A stretch of 64,000 nucleotides of DNA. Origin: Paramecium sonneborni (lineage: Eukaryota; Ciliophora; Oligohymenophorea; Peniculida; Parameciidae). Shown one piece after another: positions 1-12,359 of this stretch (its first letter is position 1; each line of letters opens with the position of its first letter). The translations under genes and the position numbers were made by a program. Below the pieces are notes generated by a model. That model was not told the origin of the DNA. It did not search any database and worked only from the letters and a program-made list of their open reading frames with translations. The DNA is taken from positions 372,038 to 436,037 of the forward strand of contig CAJJDN010000075.1 in NCBI GenBank assembly GCA_905182985.1, written 5' to 3'.

Positions 1-347
1 ACCATAATATAAGTAAAGTTCAATAACATTTTTAGTAGTTGAAGCTAAAGTTGGTTCTAGATTAAGTAACTAATTATAAATTATGACTTTTAAATACTTC
101 AAAATTAACTGCAATTATTTTAAGTATGAATTTAATGGCTTCTTGAAATTGGAGTAGATCATTTTAATTAAGCTTCTTGGCCTAATATAATTGGTTCATG
201 GAATCTGTTTCGATTATTTGTCTAATCTTCTCCCTATACTCAGAGAATCAAATTTTTGAGCATACTTATTTACTTTATTGGAACTTGGTTGTTCTATAAA
301 TTACGAATATCTTGTGCTCGTTCCCTCAGCAAATCCATAACATTCAT
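1..347 (-). CDS. 5' part of an unrecognised gene, cut by the left edge
   Basis: Read in the ciliate code, the ATG at 345-347 opens a protein beginning MNVMDLLRERAQDIRNLQ. Two introns restore one frame: 32 nt at 234-265 and 28 nt at 70-97, both GTA...TAG on the minus strand. The visible part (about 95 residues) is helical and charged, with no domain I recognise, and it runs off position 1. It is divergent from DPM3, about 100 bp away, so the short AT-rich gap probably holds both promoters. The frame-restoring introns make a real gene likely. The function is unknown. Confidence 0.6.
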
Positions 348-449
348 TATTAAAAATATTAATTATAAAATTAACACATACTCTTTGCTTAATCTAATAT
401 AAATAAAATAGGTATTCAATTTTAGAATTATTTTAATAATTTAATATTA

Positions 450-735
450 ATGAGTAGAGGTACTAATCTCTTTTTAGTTTTTTCAATATCAACAGTTCTC
501 TGGATTATCACTCTATTTTTATCAACTGGATATGTCAAGTATTTTTAAACATTAAAATAGTGAAGTAGCAAAATCTATGCCCACATATGCTTTAATTTTA
601 TATTTCTCATATGCACTTTATAAAGTAGGAGGAGATTTGGCACGAATAAAGGATTATCCTGAAGAAGCAGAATCTTTATAAAAAGAAGTTTAAGAAGCAA
701 AACGTTTCTATTAACAATAGGGATTAAAATTATGA
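450..735 (+). CDS. DPM3: Dolichol-phosphate mannosyltransferase subunit 3
   Basis: Small ER membrane subunit that anchors and stabilises the DPM1 catalytic subunit, which makes dolichol-P-mannose for N-glycans and GPI anchors (family knowledge). The protein is about 87 aa: two hydrophobic helices (from FLVFSISTVLWIITLFL and from YALILYFSYALYKVGGDL), then the family's C-terminal pattern, an acidic charged helix (YPEEAESLQKEVQEAKRFY) ending in a short Gly-containing tail. One 22-nt intron (539-560) must be removed; otherwise TGA stops the frame. Length and layout match DPM3. The homology call rests on layout and the C-terminal helix, since sequence conservation is modest. Confidence 0.75.
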
Positions 736-1198
736 AAAAAAATATAACATATATATTTATATATAAAATTATTAACTTCAATCATATTTGCTTTGACATT
801 TTTTAATTAAATGAATAAAGTTTCTTAATTTCTAATTTTCATATATTTATCAAGTAATATAAATCTATTTTTAGATATTGCTTATCGTAGGAGTAAAATA
901 TAAAATATAGAGATTGTTTCTTCACAATATTTACAATATTCCTAACAATTACTAAGTCATTCATAATAATAATCAAGGAATTAAATATTATTAATGAATC
1001 AGTAACAAGTAAAATACATAACTAAATATAAAGAATAGGTTAAGAAAATATTGAATTATAATAATGATATTAAGTTTAATATAAATTTGATTTATTTTTA
1101 GATAGTAGGTAAAATAGAACAATAATTATTAAGATAAGTATGATTATATAATTTTTGACAATTTTTTATTGTTATAAATTAGTTTATCAAATAAATAA
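736..1198 (+). other. Region upstream of the flippase; possible extra 5' exon
   Basis: No certain gene. A TGA-free stretch begins at ATG 811 and another ATG lies near 993. A GT...AG removal of 28 nt near 1074-1101 would join the 993 frame in-frame to the P4-ATPase at 1199, adding a Gln/Asn-rich N-terminus. The added peptide is low-complexity and not needed by the family, so 1199 is preferred as the start. Confidence 0.3.
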
Positions 1199-4100
1199 AT
1201 GTAATAAGAATATCGGAAGATCATAATAAATCGTAGAGATTAGAATATATTGTTTCCTTCAAATACTATAAAAAGTTCAAAATATAATATGCTAAACTTC
1301 TTTCCTAAAGCAATTCTATTGCAATTTATGAGAATAGCAAATATTTACTTTTTGGTAACAGCAGTTTTACAGAGCATGCCATTAATTTCTCCATTAGCCC
1401 CATTTTCTGCAATAAGTAAAATGAGTTAATAATTAGTTAGGTCCACTAGTGTTTGTTTTGGCTGTATCATTATTTCGTGAAATGTTGGAAGATTATGTAT
1501 AAAATAGTTAGTAATTAACCTTAAGCGTAAACATAGAAACGATGACATGATAAATGAATAGGTAGCCTTATTGTATAACAATTATGTTTTTTAAAAAATA
1601 TAATGGAAAGAGATCAGGGTTGGTGATATTGTACAAGTTTTAGAAGATTTTACAATACCAGCAGATTTGTGTATAATACGTACAAGTGATGAGAATGGCT
1701 AATGTTTTTTAGAAACTTCAAATCTTGATGGGTGAGTTACAATACTAAACTAGTGAACGCAATCTCAAAACAAAATATGCAATAGCAGATATATAAGAGT
1801 AGATGGTCCATGGGAAGTTTAGCGATCTTGCAGGAGAATTGTAATGTGATAAGCCTAACAATCGAATTCATAAATTTCAAGGAATGTTATAAGTTGATCT
1901 AAAATAATACCCAATAAGTAATAACAATATTTTGTTGAGAGTATTTATTATACTAGTAAATATTAGGGGACAACTATTAAAAATACTAAATGGATTGTAG
2001 GTTTGGTAGTATATACAGGTCATGATTGTAAAATTATTAAAAGTTAAGGTAAGATGAGATATAAGACAACTCATATAGAGAGAGCATTAAATATCATTGT
2101 AATTGTGATATTGATTCTATAAGCAGGAGCATGTATAGTATTAGCATTCTTCGCTGCTTATAACTATAATCCATTTATTTTTGAAGGCAATCCATAGTTT
2201 ATTTACATCTATCCAGAAAATGATAGAAATGGACCAGTTGTAACTGCAGTTATTAGTTATTTCTCTAATTTTCTACTTCTCAATTCTATGGTTCCAATTT
2301 CGCTAATTATCTCATTAGAAACATTAAAGTATTTGTAAACTACTTGGATGGAATTTGATGAATATATGCAAAATGAAAATTAACCATTTAGAGTCCTCAA
2401 CACAATGATTCATGAAGAACTAGGCAAAATTGAATATATATTTACAGATAAAACAGGTACTTTGACTTCAAATAATATGGAATTTAGACAATGTTGTATA
2501 AAAGGTATTGCATATTCAGATGAAGATTTACAAGAGATTTTTAAGAGCGATAATATTTTGGATGATTTAGAATTGGAAAAATATATTAATTTCTTTCTTT
2601 GTATAATTATTTGCCATAATGTAATTGTTGATGAAAAATAGAATGAATTTTAAGGTAGTTCACCAGATGAAGTTGCTTTAGTTAAAGCAGCATTTAATCA
2701 TGGATTTAAATTTCTTAAAAAAACAAACAATTCTATATTTATTAAAGTGAGAGAATAATTGTTAGTTTATGAGTATATTTGTGAATTTGAATTTACATCA
2801 GATAGAAAAAGAATGAGTATAGTAGTAAAGGATATGTAAACTGAATAATTACTATTATTTTGTAAAGGAGCTGACAATATAATTTGGAGAAGATTGGACA
2901 TGAAAAAACATTAAGAATAAGAGTTAAGAATGAGTTAAGTTAGTCTTAAGAAATATTCTAAAGATGGACTTAGAACATTATGTCTATCGTATAAATAAAT
3001 TGATGAAATTTAATTTTAAGATTGGTAAAAGTAATATAGGGCTTTCTAAAATGAAGTAGCACTTGATCCAGAAGCAATAAATAAATTAAAAGAACATGAA
3101 TCTATTTTAGAACATGATTTAATGTTATTAGGTATAACTGCATTAGAAGATAAACTTTAAGAGGATGTTCCTGATGTCATAAAATCACTTCATGAAGCTG
3201 GAATTAAAGTTTGGATGCTTACGGGTGATAAAATGGAAACTGCAGAAAATATTGGATATCTATGTCATTTAATTGATCATACTACTAAATGTTTTAGAGT
3301 TAATTAAGAAGATGAAGAAGAAATTTTGTAATTCAATTTTCTTTATATTTTAGAATGAGATTTAAAAAAATTAATAGGAGTATCTTAACTTATGAAAAAA
3401 TTACCAAAAAAACTAATAAAGTTAAGAAAAATTAATAATTAAAATAACAATTATAATGGTTAAGAGAATAATCCTCTATCAATTCATAAATCAGATCTGT
3501 TCACAAAATGAAAATGAATCAAATTTCTGTTAAATCAGAGGGAAGTGAGAATCACAGTTAAAAGGAATTTAAAAGAACATTTGCTTTAATTGTAGAAGGA
3601 GATTCAATTTATTATCTTTTACATTCAAAATAAATTTAGGAAGAATTTCTTAAAATTATTCCTAAATGTAGAACTGTAATTTGTTGTAGATCAACACCAA
3701 ATTAAAAAGCAGAAATAGTTGGTTTAGTTAAGAAAAATCTTAAAACTATCACTTTAGCTATTGGAGATGGTGGAAATGATGTTAGCATGATATAAGAATC
3801 TCATATAGGAGTTGGAATTTTAGGAAAAGAAGGCAATCAGGCAGCTATGAATAGTGATTACTTTTTTTGCTAATTTAAACATTTATGGAGATTATTATTT
3901 GTACATGGAAGATGGAATTTATATAGAACTAGTTATTTTGTAAATTACTTTTTTTTTAAAAATATATTGTTTACATTTCAACAATTTTACTTTGCATTTT
4001 TTAATGCATTCAGTAGTTAATCATTTTATGAAGATGGTTATTTATTGAATTTTAATACATTAATAACAGCAGTGGCTCCAGTGTATTATGGAGTATTTGA

Positions 4101-4782
4101 TTAAGATTTGGATGTTTAAGATTAATATATAAAATCATAATTGCCAAGAGTATATAGCGAATTTAAGTATCACAAATTGTTTGGGAGAAGAGCATTTGCA
4201 AAATGGTATGTTAGTGGTTTGTTGTGTAGTGGATTAGTATTTTTTGTGTCAAAATAGATATATTTAATATAGGTAAATAGTGAAAGTGGTAGAGTAGATG
4301 GATTGTGGTAATTAAGTGTATCTTGTTATTGGTCAAGTGTATTTATAGTATTTATGGTTATAATAAGTGATTCAAATTAATTTACATGGATAACATTTTT
4401 AGCATATGGTCCATTAAGTATATTAGCATTTTTTCCTGTATTTACATTGGCATGGAATGAATTTTAGAGTGAGACAAAACATTATGCATATGATTGGTTA
4501 GGAAATGCTAAATTTTTTATAGTAGTAATATTGATAGTAGGGACAGTATTTATATTTAAGAGAGTGATTAATATTTGGTAATAGCTTGAATATCCAACAG
4601 TGATTGATTAAGTAAGAAAAGAGAGGGCTGAAATGAATAATATGATGGAATAATCATAAGGGCCAGGATCAAGTAGATTGGAATTGAGTGAAATGGAATT
4701 TCCAATAGCAATTGAGAATTAAAGATAAGATGTATATAATCTGTCGCATAATATGGGATAATAAAGAGATATGGATATGTGA
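1199..4782 (+). CDS. P4-type ATPase (phospholipid flippase)
   Basis: Moves phospholipids to the cytosolic leaflet using ATP (family knowledge). Visible family landmarks in order are an N-terminal block [11 protein letters not shown], then [12 protein letters not shown], the A-domain motif DGERNLK, the TM4 motif PISL, the phosphorylation loop [20 protein letters not shown], the nucleotide-domain [15 protein letters not shown], and [11 protein letters not shown], followed by the six C-terminal membrane helices. About 1,130 aa, as expected. Introns include 25 nt near 1420, 29 nt near 1497, 22 nt at 1732-1753, 26 nt near 1942 and 26 nt near 3329. The A-domain motif reads DGER where the family has DGET (see findings). 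The start at 1199 is the first ATG in the frame. A Lys/Asn-rich insert sits near 3350-3540. Confidence 0.93.
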
Positions 4783-4813
4783 TAAAATTTATTTGCACTA
4801 TTTATATAATAAA

Positions 4814-7394
4814 ATGATTCGTCCACGTTATGAAAGTCAAAAGGACCATCCTTTGTAATCTGATGTTGCCTGTTTCTTAATGGTTATTGAGATATAGAGA
4901 CTATTAGATGAAAATACATAATTGAAAGTGGAAATGTAGGAAATCTTAGCTAGATAACTTGATAGAGCTAATTATGAATAATAGATAAGAGATCTTATGG
5001 AACGTCTTCGTTAACTATAAGGGTATACTGATATTTTATATATTAAATAGTTTGGTAACAGATTTAACTAAAGAAAATAAGTAACTTAAATAACGATAAG
5101 CTGATTAGGAAGCTGAACTTGCAGATTTAAAACAATTTGTAGAGGATAATAATTTAGAAGAGAAATAGGAATAATAGGAAGCGGTTGCCAAAGAATTAGA
5201 TGATCTTAAAGATTAATTAGAAAGAGATTAAAAAGATAGGGTATTATCATTATTCTTATATTTATAGGATGATTAAAAGGCATTTTATGAAGGATTATTA
5301 GCTGATAAAGATGATTTAATTGCTGAACTTAGAAGATAATTAAAAGATGCTGATGATAGGTTTAATAATTATCGTAGAGAAAAAGAGTAAATTATTAAAG
5401 AGAAGGATTATGATATTAAAAATAAAGAAAGAGAGATTAAAGATTTACTTAGAAGATTAGCTGAATTTGAAGGAAAGTTATAAGGTAAAAAACCAGATGA
5501 AATTCAAAGAGAAATGGATAGATCAAAAAAAGAATTAGCAGATAAAGATAAAGAAATTGATAAATTAAAAAAGAAATTAGCAGATTTAGAAGCTTAATTA
5601 GCATTATTAAAATAATAATTATAGGATTCTAAAGATAAAGTTAAAGATGCATAAGCTTAAATAACAGATGCAAAGAATTAAGCAAATTAAGCTGCTAAAG
5701 ATAATGATGCTAAAAATTAAAGGAGAATTAGAGAATTAGAATAATTAGTTGAATAATTAAAGGCTGAAATTGAAAGATTAAATTTATTAATTGATAAATT
5801 GAATTAAGATGTTACATCTGCATTAGAGAGAGAATAATTGTTGAATGATAATTTACAAAGTTAATTTAATAATCTATATTAGAATAATTAAGTGATAATG
5901 GTTCTGTTTCAGCTGCCAGATAAAATAGACAAGCCAAATAAGCAGAACAAGCTTAATAATAATTAAGTTAAACCTCTTAAAAATTAAAAGATGCTGAAAA
6001 AGATAATAATGAACTTAAGAAAAAATCTAATGAATTAGATAGATAATTAGAAGAAGCTAAAAAATTAATTAAATAATTACAAGATGAAATTGCAGCTTTA
6101 AAAGAAAAATTATTATTAGCTTAAACTGAAAATGATGATCTTAGAAATCAATTTAATGATTTCTAAGATTAATTGACTGAGGCTTTATTAGATAAAGATT
6201 ATTTATAAAAGACTCTTAAAGAATAAGAAGATGAACTCAATAGAGTTAATGATTAAATACAAGATTTAAATAATGAAAAAGAACAAGCTAAAGCAGCTGC
6301 TTTAGATGCATAACAATAATTATAAGATTTGGCAGATGAAAAAGCATAGGAAGAAGCAGATAAAGAAAAAGATTAAGATAAATTAAATGATTTAGAAGAT
6401 AGAATCACTGATCTTGAAGATTAAATTGAAGATTTAGAAAAAACAAGAAATCGTTTACTTAATTAAATTTAAGATTTAATTGATAAATTACATGATGAAA
6501 GAGAATTATGTGAATATTATCATAAACTTTGTACTGATTAAGAACATTAAAATAAATAATTATAAGATTAAGAAAAACAATTAAAGGAACAAGTCTAAAA
6601 ACTTAATGATGATATAGAATAGATGGAAGAAGATCATGATGAAGCTTAAAAGAGATTAGTTGAATTAACTTAAGAATAAGAAGCTCTTAAAGAGTTAGCT
6701 AATTCTAATTAAGATAATTTCATAGATAAGGAAGCTTATGATAATTTATTAAATCAATTGAATGATAAAAATAAAGAAATAGAAGATTTAAATGAATTAT
6801 TAAGAAGATATGAATAATAATTCAAAATGTTAAGAGCTGAATTAGCAAGAGTTAATTTAGCTTAATTAAAAGAAAAAAAGAATAAATAAGATACTGAAGG
6901 TCTATTAACTAAGATTATGATAATGCAAGCAGAAAATGAACGTTTATAATAAGTTGCCAAATAAGTTTAATCTTAAATTTCATCTCCTGATATTATAAAG
7001 AGAACTGGAAGTTAGGGTAATGATCCTACATAAGGAAAAATAGAATAATTATAAAAGGAAAATCTTGTACTTGAAGATTAAGTTAGTGAGTATGAAAATA
7101 AGATAGCTTTATTGACTATGGAATTGAAGAGATTGAAAGATTCAAAGTAATTTTATTTTTCTTATAATTAATAGACCTGAAATTCTTCCAATAAATTCTA
7201 ATGGTAGTGATGAATTATAACTTTAACTATAAGTTTAATAATTATAATAACAAGTTCAAAAACTAGAGAATGCTGAATTATTATAATAAAATGGACAACC
7301 TTTGTCTAAAGAAGATAGAAGATTATCTGATTTGTTATGTTTAGTGACAATTATGGCTGCTGAAATCGAGAACCTTAGAACTGCAATGAAGTGA
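4814..7394 (+). CDS. Long coiled-coil protein, unrecognised
   Basis: About 830 aa, almost entirely heptad-like charged/Leu/Gln sequence after a short head starting MIRPRYESQKDHPLQSD. No catalytic or binding motif is seen. Introns were inferred at about 5024-5051 (28 nt), near 5239 (27 nt, a multiple of three with no stop, so only its GTA...TAG form marks it), 5860-5882 (23 nt, GTTAAT...TAG; needed to keep frame) and about 7147-7174 (28 nt). The start is 31 bp after the flippase stop on the same strand. Ciliates have many such proteins in basal bodies and the cortex. A role there is a guess. Confidence 0.75.
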
Positions 7395-7440
7395 ATAAAT
7401 ATAGAATATATTATTATATTTATATTTCTTTGATTATATA

Positions 7441-8634
7441 TCACTCCTCATAAAAGAATTAGGGAACTACACCTTAATTAATTGTTGTAGAATTATCACT
7501 AAACTCTTTACTGAAAGTTGGTTCTTCAAATTTAAATTCATCAGTTTCAAATTTACCATTGGCTCCATAATAACTTAAACAACTTTGATTTGGTGTCAAA
7601 GCTCAAAATTAAAGAATTTAATAATACCAATAGTGTAAGGCTTGTCATATTCAATTTTGATTGCTTTTGTAAAATATAATTTACCTATATGATTAACAAA
7701 TTCCATATCATTCTTAATTATGAATTTGTCTTAGTATATTATTTTTTTACTAATTTATTATTTAATTTAATAATACCTATTAAGATTCGAACCTTCAAAT
7801 ATTTGTACTTAAAAATTCAACTCTTATTCAGGCCATGTAGTAATCTCATACAATCCTACACCTGAAAGCCATATATCATGTTTCTTTTTAGATCTTAAAC
7901 ATATGGCATCAGTCTCTTTTAAATTCCATTATTCATATGCTAATTGATATCTATTTTGACTACTCAATATCTTAATTTATTTTTTAATTGGATTCTAACA
8001 TGTTTCATATAATTTTTTTAGATCTGTTAAACACTAGTATAAGATACTATAATTTTCTTACTTTCTCCAACCAAAATTTACTCTCTCTCTCTATTACTTC
8101 AGCTGTCTTTATAAGCTTTTAAGCCTATTAATTTATTTCTGTATCTCTCAATATCCAAATCTATCCATCACATGTTTTTAAAAGAGGTTCAATTTTCTCT
8201 ATTGCTTATTCTATCTACAATTTTGTTAATTTCTCCATATTCAATTAAGATATTGATTTTTCAAATGCGTCTCCTACAAATAAATCTGCTTCTAAATCTA
8301 ATAATTTTATTTATTTTTCTATTTCTCTCTCTAATTTGTTAAGGATCTCTTTTATTTCAATTAGATTCTATCTAAAAGTTTGTTTAATCTTATGATGCTT
8401 TCCAAATATCTCATTACCTTTATTATGTAATTCTTATTAATTTTTTGGATTATTAGCTTTATTTAGACTTTGAATTATTGTTTTAAGTGGAAATACATTC
8501 TTTACATGGTCTTAATGACATTTTAATAAACAAAATGAACATATCAATCCTTTTTATTAACAATCTACTTCTAAACAAAATAAATTTAGAGGATTATCTT
8601 AGTGTTCTTTGTCTTCACAGTATAATGTTTACAT
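7441..8634 (-). CDS. B-box-like zinc finger, coiled coil and PHR-domain protein
   Basis: TRIM-like layout. Residues 1-45 carry a Cys/His-rich finger (CEDKEHQDNPLNLFC, then CSFCLLKCHQDH). Next comes a helical coiled coil of about 150 aa. The C-terminal half resembles a PHR domain (DAICLRSKKKHDIWLSGVGL, then EFVNHIGKLYFTKAIKIEY), a beta-sandwich found in Highwire/PAM and some BTB proteins. Introns: 28 nt at 8034-8061, about 27 nt near 7757 and 26 nt near 7588. No RING is visible, so E3 activity is not supported. The start codon shares a palindrome with the divergent gene at 8643. It ends tail-to-tail with the coiled-coil gene, 46 bp away. Confidence 0.75.
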
Positions 8635-8646
8635 TTAATTAAATGT
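8631..8646. repeat. 16-bp perfect palindrome holding two divergent start codons
   Basis: ACATTTAATTAAATGT is its own reverse complement. The minus-strand ATG of the B-box/PHR gene is 8632-8634 and the plus-strand ATG of the coiled-coil gene is 8643-8645, leaving 8 bp between them. If both starts are real there is no room for separate promoters or 5' UTRs. Confidence 0.85.
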
Positions 8647-10345
8647 TAAAATTATTCAACAAAGAAAAAAAAAAAGTACCTTAAATTCAAAATGTACTTA
8701 CTATAGAAGAATTTTTCAAAAGGGATGAATATGAAATAAATGATGAGTTTTGGAAAATGAATGCCACATAACTTGAAGACACATGTAAAAAATAAGAAAA
8801 ATATATCAAAAAATTGAAAATTTTATATGCAGCAGTATTATTCATTTTTTATTCATTCAATAGCATTTAGAATATCTTGAATAATTGTTGATTAAACATG
8901 AAGAAGAAAAAAAGAAACTTAGAACTGAAGTTGAAGAATGGCAAATTAAAAACTGTAAAAAATTTTAATTTTATCATAAGAAAGCAATTACGATCTAAAA
9001 TAACAAATAGAAGTGTAATATAAGTAAATTTATGAATAGTTTTCTTCTTAAAACTAATAATAAAAATAACTTTAAATTATAGAGGAACATAAATAAGAAC
9101 CATAAAATACAGATTTATTAGAACTTATTGAACCAAAAGAAGAAGAAATAGAAAGATTAAGAAAATAATGCATAAAAGTTTGTGAAGAAATGAGAAGATT
9201 ATAAGAAGATAATGATGATATTAGTACAGCCTTAGATACAGAGAAATAACATAAAGAATATTTAAGATAACAATTCGAATAATAAAAAGTTTAATTTTAA
9301 TAAGAGATATCTGATTTATAAAATCAAATTAAGAATTATTAAAATGAAGGATAAATCAATTCTTAATAATTAGAAGATAAAATAAGATATTAAAAGGATT
9401 TAGAATAAAATATGTCTGAATTTACAACTAAAATACATGAATTTGAAAGTAAATTACTATAAGAAAAAATTAAAGTTGATTAAAAAAATAAAGATTGTAT
9501 TAGATTAGAAGATTAAATAAGTGAATTAAAAAATTAGATTGAATAAATGTCAAATTAAATAAATATATAAAAAAGCAAATTATAATTACTAGAATCAAAA
9601 AGGTAAAAAGATAAATTAACTATCAATGAATTAAAAAATAATATTGCAAATTAATAGAATAATAATGAACTAATTTTGTTTCAATACAAAAATGAAATCT
9701 AAAATTTAAATTTATAATTTAATGAATTATAACTAAAAAGTAATCTCTATGAACAGCTCAAATTTTAATATGATTAATTGCAAAATTAATTGATGGATAA
9801 AAATGTAAAGATTTAATAATTATTTCATTAAATTCAAGAAATGGAATAAAAAATAGAATAAAATAACAAGTAAATTTTAATTGTATTTTAGATAGTTTTA
9901 GAATAGAGAAGAAAAATAAGAATAAAAAGATAATGAAAGAGAAAAGTTAATTTAACATCTTACATTGAAAAGAGAGAATGCAAGAGTGGAAATTGAACAA
10001 TTAAATGATAAGATATTATGTCTAATGAAGTTAGTTGATTCTATAAAGCATAAAGCTTCGTAAAATAATGACATTTAACAAATTATTAAGAATAACACAG
10101 AAATTCTAAATAAATCAGATATGCTTTAGAAAAGTAATCGTAGAATATAATTATTTCCAACTCTCCATAAATGTCTATCAGAATTAAGAAAATTAGAAGA
10201 TAAATGTTATAAATTATACATTTAAACAATGATATCTGATTTTTCTAATAGAGAATCAACTATATAGATAGAAAGATACTTGAATGACATAGGAAGAAGA
10301 TCTTAAGAATTATTAGATTTGTTAGATGAAATGGGTTTGAAATGA
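8643..10345 (+). CDS. Coiled-coil protein, unrecognised
   Basis: About 540 aa, starting MLKLFNKEKKKVPQIQNV, mainly coiled coil with Gln/Glu/Lys/Leu. The C-terminal 100 residues are less repetitive (contain LFPTLHKCLSELRKLEDKCY and end LLDLLDEMGLK). Introns inferred: 29 nt near 8839, 26 nt near 8955 and 22 nt near 9875, each needed to avoid TGA or keep frame, except the first, which is also GTA...TAG. No domain recognised. A later ATG near 8749 would move the start away from the divergent neighbour. Confidence 0.72.
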
Positions 10346-10400
10346 TATTATTTAATAATTAAAAATTATTGTAGATTAATATTATTTTATTGAGTGATTA

Positions 10401-10780
10401 ATGAAATTAGTCAGATTTCTTATGAAACTCAAAAATGAGTAGGTAATTGTGGAATTAAAGAATGGTACAGTGGTTTTAGGTACAATAACTGGAGTAGATG
10501 TAAGAATGAATACTCATTTGAGCAAAGTGAAATTGACATTAAAAGGAAAAAATCCTGTAGGATTGGATTAATTAACAATAAGAGGTTTAGAAAACGATAA
10601 TTAATATGAATAGGAAATAATATTAGATATTTCCACTTATCCGAGAATTTATAAATAGACAATTTATTGGTGGATGAATCAATATCTAAATCAAAAAAAG
10701 TCAAAGCAGGAATGGAGAAGAACGATCCAAATTTTAAAAGAAAGAAGAAGAATAAGGTTACTAGATTACCAAGAAGATGA
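10401..10780 (+). CDS. SNRPD1: Small nuclear ribonucleoprotein Sm D1
   Basis: Core Sm-ring subunit of the U1, U2, U4 and U5 snRNPs (family knowledge). It opens [20 protein letters not shown] (Sm1 motif), continues [20 protein letters not shown], and reaches the Sm2 signature [11 protein letters not shown] only after a 29-nt intron (10585-10613, GTTTAG...TAG) is removed. Length is about 116 aa, near the usual 119. The C-terminus lacks the usual run of RG repeats and instead is lysine-rich ([14 protein letters not shown]). Identity is secure from the two Sm motifs. Confidence 0.95.
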
Positions 10781-11076
10781 ATAAGAATTCTATTGTATAT
10801 CATTCCAATATAAAGTTAAAGAATTAGATTTTTATAAAAAAAAAACTCTTAATTAAAATGTTATTTCTAATAAAAGCAACAAAAATTTTTTTTCACTTTT
10901 ATTAATGTTAAATAATAGGTATTACAAATATTTATATTTTCCAAAATTAGAATTGGAATTTATAATATTATATATGTTAATATAAAAACTTTTCTGTGAT
11001 TTCATCAATATTCTGAATAATAAATTTTCTAATTTACTTTTTTAATTGATTAATAAATTCTTATTATAAAAAAAAT

Positions 11077-12296
11077 ATGATATAAGAAGTTAGTGAAAGA
11101 AAAATATCAACAATTACAAAAAATGATAATGTTTTAGATTTAGTTAAGATCAAAGTTAGATTAGATGAACATTTTTATATTTTTTCTCGTTTTATGATAA
11201 GCAGAATGTTAACATTATCGAGAATAAAGAAATTAGATGCAATCTAGATAGCTAAAGATATAAAAAAATAATTAATAGACAGGAATTCCCTTGAAATTAG
11301 CTCAAATGAATTAGAAGCTATAATATTTTAGACTATGAATAAATTTGGATATTAAAATAACATACAAAAATATCAAATGGTATCTAAGTACTAAATCAAA
11401 AAATAGTAGCTTCTACCGACACAGAACTCCTATGATTATTATAATTTTTGGTGCCCCAAGTATTGGAAAATCTCTATTAGCAAATAATTTAGCAGAAAGA
11501 CTAAATATTTCAAATGTTCTACAAACTGACATTGTAGAAATGGTTATGAGGAGTATAAATCCAGAATAGTTTAATTATGATGAAAATGAAGATTTTGTAA
11601 CTAAATTTAAGAAGGTAAAAAAATTAGAATTAATTAAGAGAATTGCAGATTAATAAGAAGAGGAGTTTCAACTGATATTTCTAAATGTTTATCTGAAGGA
11701 AAAGCTGTCATTATTGAAGGAAGTGCTGCAATGCCTGAATATTATTTAGAAGCTATTGATAAATAGGATGTTGGGGATGATCAGCCTCAATTATTATAAA
11801 TTACAAGTTTTACTTAAAACGGTATAAAACTCAAAAAAGCTTAAAGAAAAGACTTATTGCTTTTTAATTAATAAAAAAAATTAAACACATAATTTAAAAT
11901 CATCTTTCCTTAATCTGATTAAGATTTTGAAGATGAAGAACAGATTCAAAAAAACTTAAAGTTATATAAAGATTTAAATAAAATTGTAAATAAATACTTT
12001 AATAATTAGGATTAATCACACTCAATGATTTTAGGCTTTTTACCTATACTTTCTAGAAATGATCATTTATACAATATTGAAAATAATATGAGTAAAAAGA
12101 TACCAAAAGATTTAATAGAGGAGAAACTAAACTAGTTTTAATCCATACAAAATGAATTATTAAAATAAAGAAGCAAATGTATTCTTTTACCTATCAATTT
12201 ACACAATTTAGAAGAAACTTTAGTATAAAAAAATAATTATTTTAGGACACTATGCATGATATCATATTATAAAAAATTCTAGATTAATCAACTTGA
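11077..12296 (+). CDS. 2-phosphoglycerate kinase-like P-loop protein with N-terminal ATP-cone-like region
   Basis: Residues 1-90 look like an ATP-cone regulatory fold (helical, with FSRFMISRMLTLSRIKKLD). A P-loop follows, IIIFGAPSIGKSLLANNLA, then LQTDIVEMVMR, matching the 2PGK/cyclic-2,3-DPG-type kinases in which GTSGTGKS and TDxVREVMR are typical. Further conserved-looking blocks are GVSTDISKCLSEGKAVIIEG and, near the C-terminus, CILLPINLHNLEETL. Introns: 22 nt near 11389, 26 nt near 11615 and 23 nt at about 12222-12244. The substrate is not certain; eukaryotic members are poorly characterised. Ends 63 bp from the convergent CFAP20-domain gene. Confidence 0.8.
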
Positions 12297-12359
12297 TGTA
12301 AGTGTGAATTGTTATTTATTTATCAAATATTAAAAAGAGTTATTTAAAAATAAAATCTT

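Noticed and set aside
2405..2641. Short ORF containing DKTGT as a separate small protein
   Set aside because: It is one exon segment of the P4-ATPase between two TAA/TAG glutamine codons.
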